Positions 1-7,837 are shown, counted from the stretch's first letter. The stretch is 64,000 nucleotides of DNA from Mesorhizobium sp. YC-39 (GCF_025753795.1 NZ_JAOWPS010000005.1:124001-188000), one strand, 5' to 3'. Numbers and translations: made by a program. Notes: generated by a model from the letters alone, not told the origin.

Positions 1-297
1 ATTGATCAGGTACCGACGCCGATCCACTACCTGGTGGCCGTGCCGCTGCTGGCGCTTGCCGTCAACTCGCTCGACTTCAGTGCGCGCTACCTGACTGGAT
101 TCTTGTCCTCGCGGCCGATGGCGATGCTCGGGCTGTGGTCCTATTCGCTCTATCTGTGGCAGCAGCCCTTCTACAAATTCGTCTATTCGCAAGGCAGTGC
201 GCCACTGCCCATGCTGGCAGGCGTGTTCGCCTGCGCGCTGTGCAGCTACTACATCGTCGAAAAGCCGGCCCGCGCCTGGCTGAACCGCAACTGGTAG
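1..297 (+). CDS. acyltransferase 3 (OafA/YrhL-like), C-terminal part
   Basis: This is the last 98 residues of a multi-pass membrane O-acyltransferase; the gene begins upstream of the window. The reading frame is open from base 1. Three hydrophobic segments are visible, around residues 10-25, 40-60 and 72-88. The segment SYSLYLWQQPFY and the closing VEKPAR are typical of the end of acyltransferase-3 proteins, which move acyl groups onto surface polysaccharides or other extracytoplasmic acceptors. The usual His of the SYSLYLWH motif is Gln here. Substrate and partners cannot be told from this fragment. The next gene is convergent, 6 bp away. Confidence 0.8.
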   Translation: MDQVPTPIHYLVAVPLLALAVNSLDFSARYLTGFLSSRPMAMLGLWSYSLYLWQQPFYKFVYSQGSAPLPMLAGVFACALCSYYIVEKPARAWLNRNW

Positions 298-303
298 GAT
301 GGA

Positions 304-792
304 TCAGGTCCGCAAGCCGTTTTTGCGTGCCGATAAATAACGGCGCAGGCCAGCTTCGCCGCGCGGCGTCGTCCAGCGATGGTTCCACGCGAAGGCAGGC
401 CGCAGCAACGGCGCCAGCAATTTCAGGATCGGCCGCTCCACCGTCACCTGCCAGGTCAGCTTGACATGGGTGCCGGTCCCGGAAGGGGCCAACTCCGCGC
501 GCCACAGGCCGTCGAAGTCACCGATCGTCTTGACGCCGACGAGCTTGCCTGGATCCATCTCGACGGCCTCGATGATGAAGTTCAGTTCATAGGGCAGGGC
601 GCCGCGTGCGCGGGCTCTCGCTCTCGAGCCGACCAAGCCCTTGCCCTTCCTGTCGAGCGGCACGGCCTCCTTGTAGACATCGCCCCACCAGAGCGGCAGC
701 AACTCGGCATCGGACAGCACGTCCCACACCTCTTGCGGAGTCGCTTCGGGGATGTCCCAGCTTTCGTCGAAGCGGAAGACATTGCTCGGCAT
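304..792 (-). CDS. SRPBCC (START-like) family protein
   Basis: A 162-residue soluble protein. The N-terminal pattern FDESWDIPEATPQEVWDVL followed by LPLWWGDVYKEA, and a later TWQVTVERP strand, fit the helix-grip START/polyketide-cyclase fold that binds hydrophobic ligands. No catalytic residues can be assigned. The ATG at 792 is chosen because a GGGTG stretch lies 9 nt upstream; a GTG four codons earlier (804) is also possible. It is convergent with the acyltransferase fragment and stands alone, so no pathway is suggested. Confidence 0.72.
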   Translation of the reverse strand: MPSNVFRFDESWDIPEATPQEVWDVLSDAELLPLWWGDVYKEAVPLDRKGKGLVGSRARARARGALPYELNFIIEAVEMDPGKLVGVKTIGDFDGLWRAELAPSGTGTHVKLTWQVTVERPILKLLAPLLRPAFAWNHRWTTPRGEAGLRRYLSARKNGLRT

Positions 793-872
793 GGTGTTTT
801 GCACCCGGCTGGCGGAAGCTTTTACATTAGCCCTGGCTTCTTTATGGCGCCAGTGTGCAGTTCGCTGACGTG

Positions 873-1370
873 TCAGCCGGTGATCTGCCTGGCGTAATAG
901 CGCACGGTCTTTTTGCCGCCATGGATCACCGCATCGCCGACCTCGACAAAACCGAGTGCCGCGTGAAAGGCGTCAGAGGCGGGATTGGGCGGCTCGGCAT
1001 TGACCTCGCAGGTGACGAGGGTCTGGCCGGCGCGCGAAACATGATCGAACAGATCCTCATAGAGCCGGCGGGCGTGACCGCGACCGCGCCCGTGGCCAGC
1101 GACGACGACGCGGTCGACATAGACGAAGCGTTTGTAGCGGTCGCGGAACCACAGGAAATTCGGACTGTCGTAATTGGCGTCCTGGTCGAAGGTCATGATG
1201 AAGGCGTCGAGCGCACCGATGCGGCGCGCATAAAATGCTTCACCGAGCAGGAAGGAAAGACGCCCGGCTTCGAGCCATGACAGTTCGGCCGCATGCTCGT
1301 TATTGAGGGCGAGGATGGCGGGCTCATCCTGTGGCGAAACCCTGACGATTAGCGCGGGCGTATTCGTCAT
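873..1370 (-). CDS. GNAT family N-acetyltransferase
   Basis: A 165-residue protein with the GNAT acetyl-CoA fold. The core strand YVDRVVVAGHGRGRGHARRLYEDL holds the acetyl-CoA pyrophosphate loop (motif A, Q/R-x-x-G-x-G/A form) near residues 92-110. A C-terminal segment, AALGFVEVGDA, is the usual GNAT motif B ending. The acceptor substrate is unknown. The ATG overlaps the cutC stop codon by one base (TGATG), so translation is probably coupled to cutC. A GTG one codon upstream is an alternative start. Confidence 0.85.
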   Translation of the reverse strand: MTNTPALIVRVSPQDEPAILALNNEHAAELSWLEAGRLSFLLGEAFYARRIGALDAFIMTFDQDANYDSPNFLWFRDRYKRFVYVDRVVVAGHGRGRGHARRLYEDLFDHVSRAGQTLVTCEVNAEPPNPASDAFHAALGFVEVGDAVIHGGKKTVRYYARQITG

Positions 1371-2134
1371 CACGCTCGAACCGCCGCGATCGTCGCTGCC
1401 ACCAGCGCTCCGTCGGTGACGGTGGTGCGATACTCGCGATCCAGGTCGTCACCGCCCATGCCGACACGGGGATTGCGGTAGCGCATGGTGCTCGGCACGT
1501 CCTTGAGTGCGGCGAAATGCATTTCTGTCAGCCCGGTTGTTCCCAGCACCTCGGCGATGTTGTCGGGACCAAGCGCGCCGCAGCCAAGAATGATGATGCG
1601 GTCGCCGGCCTGCCGGACGAGATCCGCCAGCAGCTCGGCTCCTTCCAGCGCCGTGTCGCGCTGGCCGCTGGTCAGCACACGGCCGACCTTGCATCGGATG
1701 AGCGCCTCCAGCGCCTCGGCCGGATCGCTCGTCATGTCGAAGGCGCGATGGCAGGTGACATTCAAAGGTCCGGCCGCCTGCACCAGTTCATTCATGCGCT
1801 TTTCGTCGATGGTGCCGTCGGCGTTCAGACAGCCGACGACGACACCGGCCACGCCGAGCTCGCGCAGCGCGCTCACGTCAGCGAGCATCGAACCGTATTC
1901 GGCATCGCTGTAGAGAAAATCGCCGCCGCGCGGCCGCACGATGACGTGGAACGGGATCGTCGCCAGTTCGAGGGCCGCGCGTACTGTGCCAAGACTTGGC
2001 GTGGTGCCACCTTCGACCAGGCTGGCGCACAATTCGACCCGATCGGCGCCGGCTGACTGCGCGGTGAGCAGCCCGTCTATGCCTTCGACGCAGATTTCGA
2101 TCAGGGGTGGGCGAAGGCGTTCGATATCGGTCAC
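1370..2134 (-). CDS. cutC: copper homeostasis protein CutC
   Basis: A 254-residue TIM-barrel protein of the CutC family. Diagnostic stretches are IEICVEGIDG near the N-terminus, GADRVELCASLVEGGTTPS, the HVIVRPRGGDFLYSD loop and the FHRAFDMT-like segment CHRAFDMTSDP. CutC proteins are cytoplasmic and were linked genetically to copper tolerance in E. coli; the biochemical activity is still debated. The start is a GTG at 2134 with ACGGAA about 7 nt before it. It is the first gene of a two-gene unit with the GNAT acetyltransferase. The divergent neighbour is the AbrB-type gene 181 bp away. Confidence 0.93.
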   Translation of the reverse strand: MTDIERLRPPLIEICVEGIDGLLTAQSAGADRVELCASLVEGGTTPSLGTVRAALELATIPFHVIVRPRGGDFLYSDAEYGSMLADVSALRELGVAGVVVGCLNADGTIDEKRMNELVQAAGPLNVTCHRAFDMTSDPAEALEALIRCKVGRVLTSGQRDTALEGAELLADLVRQAGDRIIILGCGALGPDNIAEVLGTTGLTEMHFAALKDVPSTMRYRNPRVGMGGDDLDREYRTTVTDGALVAATIAAVRA

Positions 2135-2315
2135 GGGGCGGTTCCGTTGATGGTAAGAGACTGCGCAGCCCTAGCATCGGGTCCGTTGCCGCGAAAGCCG
2201 GAACTATTGGCTCAGCGCGGCCCCTATCGTCGCTGCAGCTAGCCAACGGGCTCTGGCGCTCTCGATGGTAAAGCGCTTTTGCCTTACATAGTAACTTCGA
2301 CAGGAGGGCCTCGCT

Positions 2316-2567
2316 ATGAGCACGCTTACCGTTACCGCCAATGGGCAGATCACGCTGCGCAAGGATATCCTGAAGCATCTGGGTGTTCATCCGGGCGAGA
2401 AAATTATCGTGGACAAGCTGCCCGATGGCCGGGTTGAGATGAAAGCCGCGCGGCCGACAGGAAAGATCTCGGATGTTTTCGACTTCCTGAAGAGGGAAGG
2501 TGGCCTATCCCTGTCGATCGATGAAATGAACGTGGTCGCCGAACTAGGCTGGGCTGGCAAGCGGTGA
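2316..2567 (+). CDS. AbrB/MazE/SpoVT-type DNA-binding protein, probable antitoxin
   Basis: An 83-residue protein whose first 45 residues (LTVTANGQITLRKDILKHL, then PGEKIIVDKLPDGRVEM) form the swapped-hairpin AbrB DNA-binding domain. The remaining 40 residues would be the toxin-binding tail. A strong ribosome binding site, AGGAGGG, lies 6 nt before the ATG. It is followed at once, with a 4-nt overlap, by a broken PIN-domain toxin reading frame, so it looks like an orphan VapB-type antitoxin that has outlived its toxin. Such antitoxins normally repress their own promoter. Confidence 0.85.
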   Translation: MSTLTVTANGQITLRKDILKHLGVHPGEKIIVDKLPDGRVEMKAARPTGKISDVFDFLKREGGLSLSIDEMNVVAELGWAGKR

Positions 2568-2671
2568 GGATCATTCCCGACACCAACGTACTCGTTCGGG
2601 CTTTTAAGGCCGACGACGAGCGCTTCCATCCGTTTTCTGTCCTAGGCAATGTGAGCGGAACGGAGGATTGA
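2564..2671 (+). pseudogene. truncated VapC-type PIN-domain toxin
   Basis: The frame opens with GTG overlapping the antitoxin stop (GTGA) and reads RIIPDTNVLVRAFKADDE, the first strand and first acidic residue of a PIN-domain ribonuclease (D-T-N-x-L-V-R). After 35 codons it hits TGA at 2669-2671, whereas VapC proteins run to about 130 residues. The later acidic residues needed for metal binding are absent, so the toxin cannot be active. The gene order antitoxin-toxin with a 4-nt overlap is the standard VapBC arrangement. Confidence 0.65.
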
Positions 2672-2680
2672 AAGTGCCGG

Positions 2681-3115
2681 CTATTGACGCAGCACCGTGT
2701 TCTTGGTGCCTTCTTCAACCTGGTCGATTACCAGCAGCTTGACCGGATCGGTCCCGACATTGATGGCCTGGTGCCACTGGCCGATCATCTCGACGATGAA
2801 ATCGCCTGTCTTGTAGGTGTTGCTCTTGCCGGTCTCGACATTGGTGACCTGAAGCGTCCCGGCCTGGACATAGGCGTAGCGGGGGAAGGGGTGCTTGTGG
2901 ACCGGCAAGGTTGCACCCGCCGCGATGTCGTAAGTCGAGACCAGGACCTGGACATTTTTCTGCGGCAGCGTGATCGGTTGGCCGGACGCCGTCTCGGTGC
3001 GGGATGCAAGCGGCGTCACGACAACGGGCATCCCGCTGCTGTCCAGCGCCTGAGCCGTGTCTGCAAATAGCGCGGCCGCAAGCAGCAGCGTCATTGATGC
3101 CAGGATGTTTCGCAT
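2681..3115 (-). CDS. exported cupin-domain protein
   Basis: A 144-residue protein with a signal peptide (MRNILASMTLLLAAALFADTAQA, cleavage after AQA). The mature part is a single cupin barrel: PVHKHPFPRYAYVQAGTL carries the first metal-binding motif (H-x-H plus a later Glu/Gln position) and GDFIVEMIGQWHQAIN carries the second-motif His. It is therefore a periplasmic small beta-barrel protein, function unknown. The ATG at 3115 has an excellent GGGAGG 5 nt upstream; the same frame stays open upstream of it but that part looks non-coding. It lies 73 bp behind the AraC-family regulator gene on the same strand. Confidence 0.85.
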   Translation of the reverse strand: MRNILASMTLLLAAALFADTAQALDSSGMPVVVTPLASRTETASGQPITLPQKNVQVLVSTYDIAAGATLPVHKHPFPRYAYVQAGTLQVTNVETGKSNTYKTGDFIVEMIGQWHQAINVGTDPVKLLVIDQVEEGTKNTVLRQ

Positions 3116-3188
3116 GGTTCCTCCCAAGCCTTGTGACACCATCGCGCGGCAAGGATCCACGCGCAAGTAGGTCTCGTTTCGGGAGGGC

Positions 3189-4037
3189 TCAGCCGGCTTT
3201 GCGGAACATGCCTGGCGACATGCCGTGCGCGGCGCGGAAGGTTCGCGTGAGATGGCTCTGGTCGGCGAAACCCGCCAACAGGGCGGCATCGGCGAGGCCG
3301 AGCCCATCTTCGATCAAGAGGCGGGCGCGCCGCAGTCTCCGGTCGCGGATATAGGTCGCGGGTGTCAGGCCAATCGCCTTCTTGAAATCCCGTATGACCT
3401 GGAACCGGGTGACGCGCGCGGCGTCGGCAAGTTGCTGGAGATCGAGCGGCGAGCCCAGCCTGCTTTCGATCAGTTCCTCATAGACTGAGAATCGCCGCCG
3501 CGATCCGGCGTTTTCGACCTCCTCGGCCCGCCCATTCCAGTCGCCATGCCGAACGATGAGACGCCCCAACGCAGCGAGCAGGGACGCCTCGGCTTTCGTT
3601 GCGTCCTGGGATGTCGAGCCTTCATGCGCCGCCGCCAGCCTTGCTGCGAGATGATGGTCTTCGATGATCGCGCGCGAGAAGACCGGGGCGCGCTCCCGGC
3701 CCAGCTCGCGGGCGAGCGCCGTCATCAGCGGCACGGTGGGATAAAAGGTCCGGTAGGCCCAGCCTTCATCCGCGCCTTGTTCCCCGTCATGCCACTCCTC
3801 CGGATTGACGATGGCAATGGTTCCGGCCGGGGCGACGACATTGCGGCGCCCGATGCGGATGCGCTCGCAGCCAGCGGTGATCAGGGCGATCACATAGGTC
3901 GGGTGTGTGTGCAACTCGTAACGATGCCGCGTGAAGCGCGCCTTGAACAAGCCAAGGTCAGGGAAGCAGGGATGGCGCCAATATTTGCTGGTTTCGGTGG
4001 CGTGCACGTCTTTCGTCCTGCGGTCAATCCGGTTCAA
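3189..4037 (-). CDS. AraC-family transcriptional regulator with cupin sensor domain
   Basis: A 282-residue regulator. Residues about 30-120 form an AraC-type cupin ligand domain (HRYELHTHPTYVIALITAG, AGTIAIVNPEEWHDG). The C-terminal 100 residues carry the double helix-turn-helix: LQQLADAARVTRFQVIRDFK, then GLADAALLAGFADQSHLTRT ending MSPGMFRK. TTG at 4037 is taken as start because AGGAGG lies 4 nt upstream; GTG at 4007 with AGGA is an alternative. It is divergent from the M20 amidohydrolase (87 bp gap) and upstream of the cupin gene, so both are plausible targets. The inducer is unknown. Confidence 0.9.
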   Translation of the reverse strand: MNRIDRRTKDVHATETSKYWRHPCFPDLGLFKARFTRHRYELHTHPTYVIALITAGCERIRIGRRNVVAPAGTIAIVNPEEWHDGEQGADEGWAYRTFYPTVPLMTALARELGRERAPVFSRAIIEDHHLAARLAAAHEGSTSQDATKAEASLLAALGRLIVRHGDWNGRAEEVENAGSRRRFSVYEELIESRLGSPLDLQQLADAARVTRFQVIRDFKKAIGLTPATYIRDRRLRRARLLIEDGLGLADAALLAGFADQSHLTRTFRAAHGMSPGMFRKAG

Positions 4038-4124
4038 GACGCCTCCTGGCCGGCGCGCCTATCTGTGGGCGATGCCAAAGGAGCGGACCATGACCGCCCT
4101 TTGCCGCCATCCAAGGAGAACGTC

Positions 4125-5315
4125 ATGCTGCACAATGACCCGATCGCCGCGCTGACGCCAGAGGTCATAGAATGGCGACACAATATCCATGCCAATCCCG
4201 AACTCGGGTTCAACGAGCACGAAACAGCACGCTTCGTCGCCGAGAAACTGCGCGCCTTCGGCTTCGACGAGGTGCATGAGGGGATCGGCGGCACCGGGGT
4301 TGTCGGTGTTCTGCGCAGTGGCACCGGCGCACGCGCCATCGGTCTTCGCGCCGAGCTGGACGCGCTTCCGGTCGTGGAGAAAACCGGCTTGCCCTATGCA
4401 TCCAGGAATGTGGGCATGATGCATGCCTGCGGCCATGACGGCCACACCGCCATGCTGCTCGGCGCCGCCAGGCTGCTCAGCCAGTCGCGCGCCTTCGACG
4501 GCACGGTGTGCTTCATCTTCCAGCCGGCCGAAGAGAACGAAGGCGGCAGCATGCGCATGATAGGGGAAGGGCTCTTCAAGCGTTTCCCGGTGGAGGCGGT
4601 GTATGCCGTGCACAATTGGCCGGGCGTCAGGCTGGGGACGATCGCCGCGCGCGTTGGACCGCAGATGGCGGCCGTCGATAATTTCGAACTGACCTTCGAA
4701 GGTCTCGGCGCGCATGCCGCCATGCCGCAACTCGGCGACGATCCGATTCTTGCCGCCGGCGCCTTTGTCCAGGCCGTGCAGCGTATCGTCAGCCGCTCGG
4801 TCGATCCGCAAAGCGCGCTTGTCGTCAGTCTTACGCAGATCCATGGTGGCAATGTCGGCAACATCGTGCCGGGTAAGGTCTGGCTGCAAGGCACCTGCCG
4901 CTTTTTCGAGCCCGGCCATTCCGATCACTGCGAGCGGCTGATCGGCGAGATCGCCCGGGGTGTTGCCGCCGCCCATTCGCTCAACGCCATGCTCGACTAC
5001 AGGAAGGGCTATCCGCCGCTCATCAACACGGCGGATGCCACGGCCTGTGCCGTCGAGGCGGCTGCCGCCACCGTCGGCAGGGAGAACGTCTCGACCGAGT
5101 TCAGCCCGAGCCTCGGCTGCGAGGATTTCGCCTACATGGTTCGCGAGGCAGGCGGCTGCTACGCCTGGATCGGCGTCGGCGATGTCGGCCCCGGCGAGGG
5201 TCTGCACGGCGACCGCTACGTCTTCAACGACGAGATCGTGCCGACCGTGCTGCGCTACTACGTCAATCTGGTCGAGCAGACGCTTCCCGGCAAAACACCA
5301 GAGGCGGCGAGATGA
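4125..5315 (+). CDS. M20D-family amidohydrolase (hippurate/N-acyl-amino-acid hydrolase type)
   Basis: A 396-residue metallopeptidase-fold enzyme that hydrolyses N-acyl or amide bonds of amino acids. Signature stretches are RHNIHANPELGFNEHETA near the N-terminus, RAELDALPVVEKTGLPYAS, the metal-binding MHACGHDGHTAMLLGAA (residues about 103-119), FQPAEENEGG and the late SLGCEDFAYM. The length is normal for M20D. The ATG follows AAGGAG by 6 nt. It is divergent from the AraC-type regulator, so it is probably controlled by it. The exact substrate (hippurate, indole-acetyl amino acids or other acylated amino acids) cannot be read from the sequence. Confidence 0.92.
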   Translation: MLHNDPIAALTPEVIEWRHNIHANPELGFNEHETARFVAEKLRAFGFDEVHEGIGGTGVVGVLRSGTGARAIGLRAELDALPVVEKTGLPYASRNVGMMHACGHDGHTAMLLGAARLLSQSRAFDGTVCFIFQPAEENEGGSMRMIGEGLFKRFPVEAVYAVHNWPGVRLGTIAARVGPQMAAVDNFELTFEGLGAHAAMPQLGDDPILAAGAFVQAVQRIVSRSVDPQSALVVSLTQIHGGNVGNIVPGKVWLQGTCRFFEPGHSDHCERLIGEIARGVAAAHSLNAMLDYRKGYPPLINTADATACAVEAAAATVGRENVSTEFSPSLGCEDFAYMVREAGGCYAWIGVGDVGPGEGLHGDRYVFNDEIVPTVLRYYVNLVEQTLPGKTPEAAR

Positions 5316-5519
5316 GCAGGATTTCCTGCCGCCGCAATCACTATGGTGGGAAGATGGCCGGCGCCACTGTGGGGGGGCGTTGGGGTAGATTGCCGGGCGC
5401 CGGCCAAGCGGAAATCAGATCCGCACGGGAAGGAAGGTAGCAAATGTCACAGGTCAGGGTATTGCGTGATCGCGGAAGGTGGTGATCCGGTCCATCAGGC
5501 GACATGCGCGATGAATGCG

Positions 5520-5550
5520 AAAGCGTGTCGCGTTTTGCGCGACACGCTTT
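5520..5550. repeat. intergenic palindrome, 13-bp arms
   Basis: Perfect inverted repeat AAAGCGTGTCGCG (5520-5532), loop TTTTG, CGCGACACGCTTT (5538-5550). It sits between the convergent amidohydrolase and GNAT-like genes. There is no T-tract on either side, so it is not a textbook terminator. From memory, hairpins with this type of arm recur between genes in Mesorhizobium and relatives. The rest of 5316-5577 shows nothing gene-like. Confidence 0.75.
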
Positions 5551-5577
5551 AAGATTCGGCAAGGTTTGCGCAGGGTA

Positions 5578-6084
5578 TCACCCGGTACGTCGATGAGCCG
5601 AAATATTGCTCCCCTCGTCGCCTGCCTCGCGTTGGCCGATCCGCCCTTCAGACGTTGCCGGCGGCAATTCAAACAGGCTGGCGCCGTCCACCGGCTCTCG
5701 CTCGACATAGCCGATTATTCGAAACCATCTCGCGACGTCAGGTCCTCGGAGCCAACTGGTTGAGTGAATGGGCAGGTTGCCGGCAAGTGCCTGGATTTGG
5801 CGAATGTGCCGCTTGCAGAAGCGAACGGTCGCGGCGCTGAAGAAATCCTCGCGCGCGGCGAACAATGTCACCGCGGCGTCGCTATGCTCATGCCAGGCGA
5901 TGATCGCGACAGTCTTGTCATCCTGGACAAGCGCGTGGGCGCGACCTTCCTTGAGATTCATCATCAGATTGTCGTAGGCGATCTTGGGGTCCTTGCCGGC
6001 CGCGACATACTCGTCGGACATGCGCTTCGACAGATCACGAAAAACATCTTCCAGGTCGCCGACCGTGGCGGTGCGTGCTTTCAT
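5578..6084 (-). CDS. GNAT-like protein, possibly of phage DUF2833 type
   Basis: A 168-residue protein. It opens MKARTATVGDLEDVFRDL, a common beginning of small GNAT-fold acetyltransferases, and has ALVQDDKTVAIIAWHEHS in the middle and DVARWFRIIGYVE near the end, which resembles the closing motif of GNAT proteins. The central part VRFCKRHIRQIQALAGNLP resembles acetyltransferase-like proteins of podophages (DUF2833), but this is from memory and uncertain. The ATG at 6084 has AGGAGGAGAG directly upstream. No partner genes suggest a role. It could be a lone phage-derived gene. Confidence 0.55.
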   Translation of the reverse strand: MKARTATVGDLEDVFRDLSKRMSDEYVAAGKDPKIAYDNLMMNLKEGRAHALVQDDKTVAIIAWHEHSDAAVTLFAAREDFFSAATVRFCKRHIRQIQALAGNLPIHSTSWLRGPDVARWFRIIGYVEREPVDGASLFELPPATSEGRIGQREAGDEGSNISAHRRTG

Positions 6085-6226
6085 CTCTCCTCCTGAAGCC
6101 CGGCAGGGAGTTTGCCCTATGGATGCCGGATTACCAAGCAAATCAAATTCGCATCCGCCCCGATACGAGCAATCTCGTTTCGCTGGCGGGGCTGGCGGCA
6201 AAGTGCTCGAGACGGCGTATAGCCGG

Positions 6227-6293
6227 AAAACATAGCCGATCAGCTTCTTGTTTTGACTCGCTTCGAGCGTCGAGCTAGTTAGCCATATGGCCA
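6227..6293 (+). promoter_or_regulatory. promoter of arsR/SRPBCC unit with two TAGC-N6-GCY sites
   Basis: A -35-like TTGACT (6253-6258) is followed after 16 nt by CTAGTT (6275-6280). Two inverted-repeat sites flank it: TAGC-N6-GCTT at 6233-6246 and TAGC-N6-GCCA at 6280-6293. The second overlaps the predicted transcription start and the ATG at 6287, which would make the mRNA leaderless or nearly so. The same arrangement recurs at 7126-7191. The sites are seen directly; that the ArsR protein binds them is inferred. Confidence 0.55.
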
Positions 6294-6616
6294 GCTTTAA
6301 TGCTCAACTGCCGACGATTTTCGCTGCGCTGTCCGACCCGACACGGCTCGCCGTCGTGGAGCGACTGGTGAGGGGGCCGGCCTCTGTTTCCGAGTTGGCG
6401 AAGCCATTTGATATGGCCGGACCATCCTTTCTCAAGCACCTGAAGGTTCTTGAGGATGCGGGTCTTGCACACAGCGAGAAGAAGGGCCGGGTCCGCACCG
6501 TAACACTTAAGCCGGATACGCTGTACTGGGTCGAGGAGTGGGTACTGCAACATCGCCAGCTCTGGGAGCATCGCCTCGATGATCTCGGGATATTCCTGGC
6601 GAAAGGCGGCAATTGA
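6287..6616 (+). CDS. ArsR-family transcriptional repressor
   Basis: A 109-residue winged-helix regulator. FAALSDPTRLAVVERLVRGPASVSELAKPF and MAGPSFLKHLKVLEDAGLAHSEK are the helix-turn-helix and recognition helix of the ArsR/SmtB superfamily. No Cys pairs or metal-binding His cluster are present, so it belongs to the non-metal branch usually found next to SRPBCC proteins. It is translationally coupled to the following SRPBCC gene (stop TGA overlaps the next ATG by one base). It probably represses its own promoter through the paired sites at 6233-6246 and 6280-6293. Confidence 0.92.
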   Translation: MASFNAQLPTIFAALSDPTRLAVVERLVRGPASVSELAKPFDMAGPSFLKHLKVLEDAGLAHSEKKGRVRTVTLKPDTLYWVEEWVLQHRQLWEHRLDDLGIFLAKGGN

Positions 6617-7071
6617 TGGAAGATCAGTCGCAATACCATGAGAACTTTACGCTCGAACGCGTGTATCCAAATTCGAGGGCAGAAGTCTGGGCTGCCTGGA
6701 GCATCCGGGAGAAGAAGGCCGAGTGGCTGGGAAATTCCGCGCTTGAAATGGATTTCCGCCCCGGAGGTTTCGAACGTGGCGCCTTTCGCCACGCGACAGA
6801 TGAGCACGTCAATGAGACGCGGTATTTCGACATCGCCGAAGGCCAGCGCATCGTGCTTGCCTACTCGATGGCTGTGAATGGACGGGTCCATACGGTTTCG
6901 CTCACAACCATAGTGTTCATGGATGAGAAGCCCGGCACGCGGCTGCACTATACCGAACAGATGTGCATCATTCCGCCGAGCGACGGCCTCAAAGGCCGGG
7001 AGCACGGTTGGAATGCATTGCTCGATGCCTTGGGCGTCTATCTGGCGAAAAAAGATACGAAATCTGTGTGA
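6616..7071 (+). CDS. SRPBCC/AHSA1-domain protein
   Basis: A 151-residue protein of the AHSA1-like START family: FTLERVYPNSRAEVWAAWSI at the start, EWLGNSALEMDFRPGG, and HGWNALLDALGVYLAK near the end match the usual helix-grip layout with the long C-terminal helix. Proteins of this group bind small hydrophobic molecules and are commonly paired with ArsR regulators. It overlaps arsR by one base and must be in the same transcript. The ligand is unknown. Confidence 0.88.
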   Translation: MEDQSQYHENFTLERVYPNSRAEVWAAWSIREKKAEWLGNSALEMDFRPGGFERGAFRHATDEHVNETRYFDIAEGQRIVLAYSMAVNGRVHTVSLTTIVFMDEKPGTRLHYTEQMCIIPPSDGLKGREHGWNALLDALGVYLAKKDTKSV

Positions 7072-7125
7072 GCCGCTCGTGGCGACGGGATGCGTCGATG
7101 CTTGGTGCGCATGATGCGTCATCGA

Positions 7126-7191
7126 AAAACATAGCTTTTCGGCTTCCTTTCTTGACTTTTGAGATGAAAGGATTAGGTAGCTTCGTGGCTA
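7126..7191 (+). promoter_or_regulatory. promoter with the same paired TAGC-N6-GCTW sites, upstream of the DHFR-like gene
   Basis: AAAACATAGC (7126-7135) precedes TTGACT (7152-7157) by exactly the same 26 nt as in the arsR promoter. The inverted sites are TAGC-N6-GCTT at 7132-7145 and TAGC-N6-GCTA at 7178-7191, 46 nt apart (47 in the arsR promoter). The -10 region is in or near TTAGGT (7173-7178) with a short spacer. The layout implies common control with the arsR unit. The DHFR-like gene starts about 80 nt further on. Confidence 0.5.
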
Positions 7192-7270
7192 TCTTTTAGA
7201 TTGCGTGACGACTGACGCGGTTCGCATGTTCGCCACGGGTGGCCGACAACCAATCAGCAGAGGTCTCGTG

Positions 7271-7837
7271 ATGCGAAAATTACGTGTGTTCAACAGTGTG
7301 TCGCTGGACGGCTACTTCACCGACGCAAATAACGACTACAGCTTCGCCCATGAAGGCGCGAACGATCCGGATTTGCTGGAATTCACGAAAGGCAATGCGC
7401 AAGGCAAAAACGCTCTGGTGTTCGGCCGCCTCACCTACGAACTCATGGCCGCATGGTGGCCCACACCGGAGGCGGCGAAGGCGATGCCCGAAATAGCCAA
7501 GGGAATGAACGAGGCAGCCAAATACGTGTTTTCCCGTACTCTTGGTTCGGCGGAATGGTCTAACACCACATTGCTGAAAGATGATCCGGAAACGGCGATC
7601 GCGCGGATCAAGCAGACGCCGGGACCCGGTATGACGGTGCTGGGGTCCGGCACCATCGTGGCGCAATTGGCAGCAGCGGGGTTGATCGATGAAGTGCAAC
7701 TATTGGTCTGCCCGGTGGTGCTGGGTTCGGGCAAGAGCCAATTCGCCGGTGTGACCGGCAAGCCGCGATGGACCTTGTCGCGCTCCAAGACGTTCAAGAA
7801 CGGCCGGGTGTTCCTGGCCTACAGCAGAGCGACTTGA
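7271..7837 (+). CDS. dihydrofolate-reductase/RibD C-terminal family protein
   Basis: A 188-residue reductase-fold protein. MRKLRVFNSVSLDGYFTDAN is the typical start of the DHFR/RibD-C family, followed by LVFGRLTYELMAAWWPTPEA and GMTVLGSGTIVAQLAAAGLIDEV, the NADPH-binding glycine segment. Members reduce pteridine- or pyrimidine-like substrates, but most single-domain copies, like this one, have no known substrate. ATG at 7271 is used (weak AGAGG upstream); an in-frame GTG at 7205 lacks a binding site. The promoter resembles that of the upstream arsR unit. Confidence 0.88.
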   Translation: MRKLRVFNSVSLDGYFTDANNDYSFAHEGANDPDLLEFTKGNAQGKNALVFGRLTYELMAAWWPTPEAAKAMPEIAKGMNEAAKYVFSRTLGSAEWSNTTLLKDDPETAIARIKQTPGPGMTVLGSGTIVAQLAAAGLIDEVQLLVCPVVLGSGKSQFAGVTGKPRWTLSRSKTFKNGRVFLAYSRAT

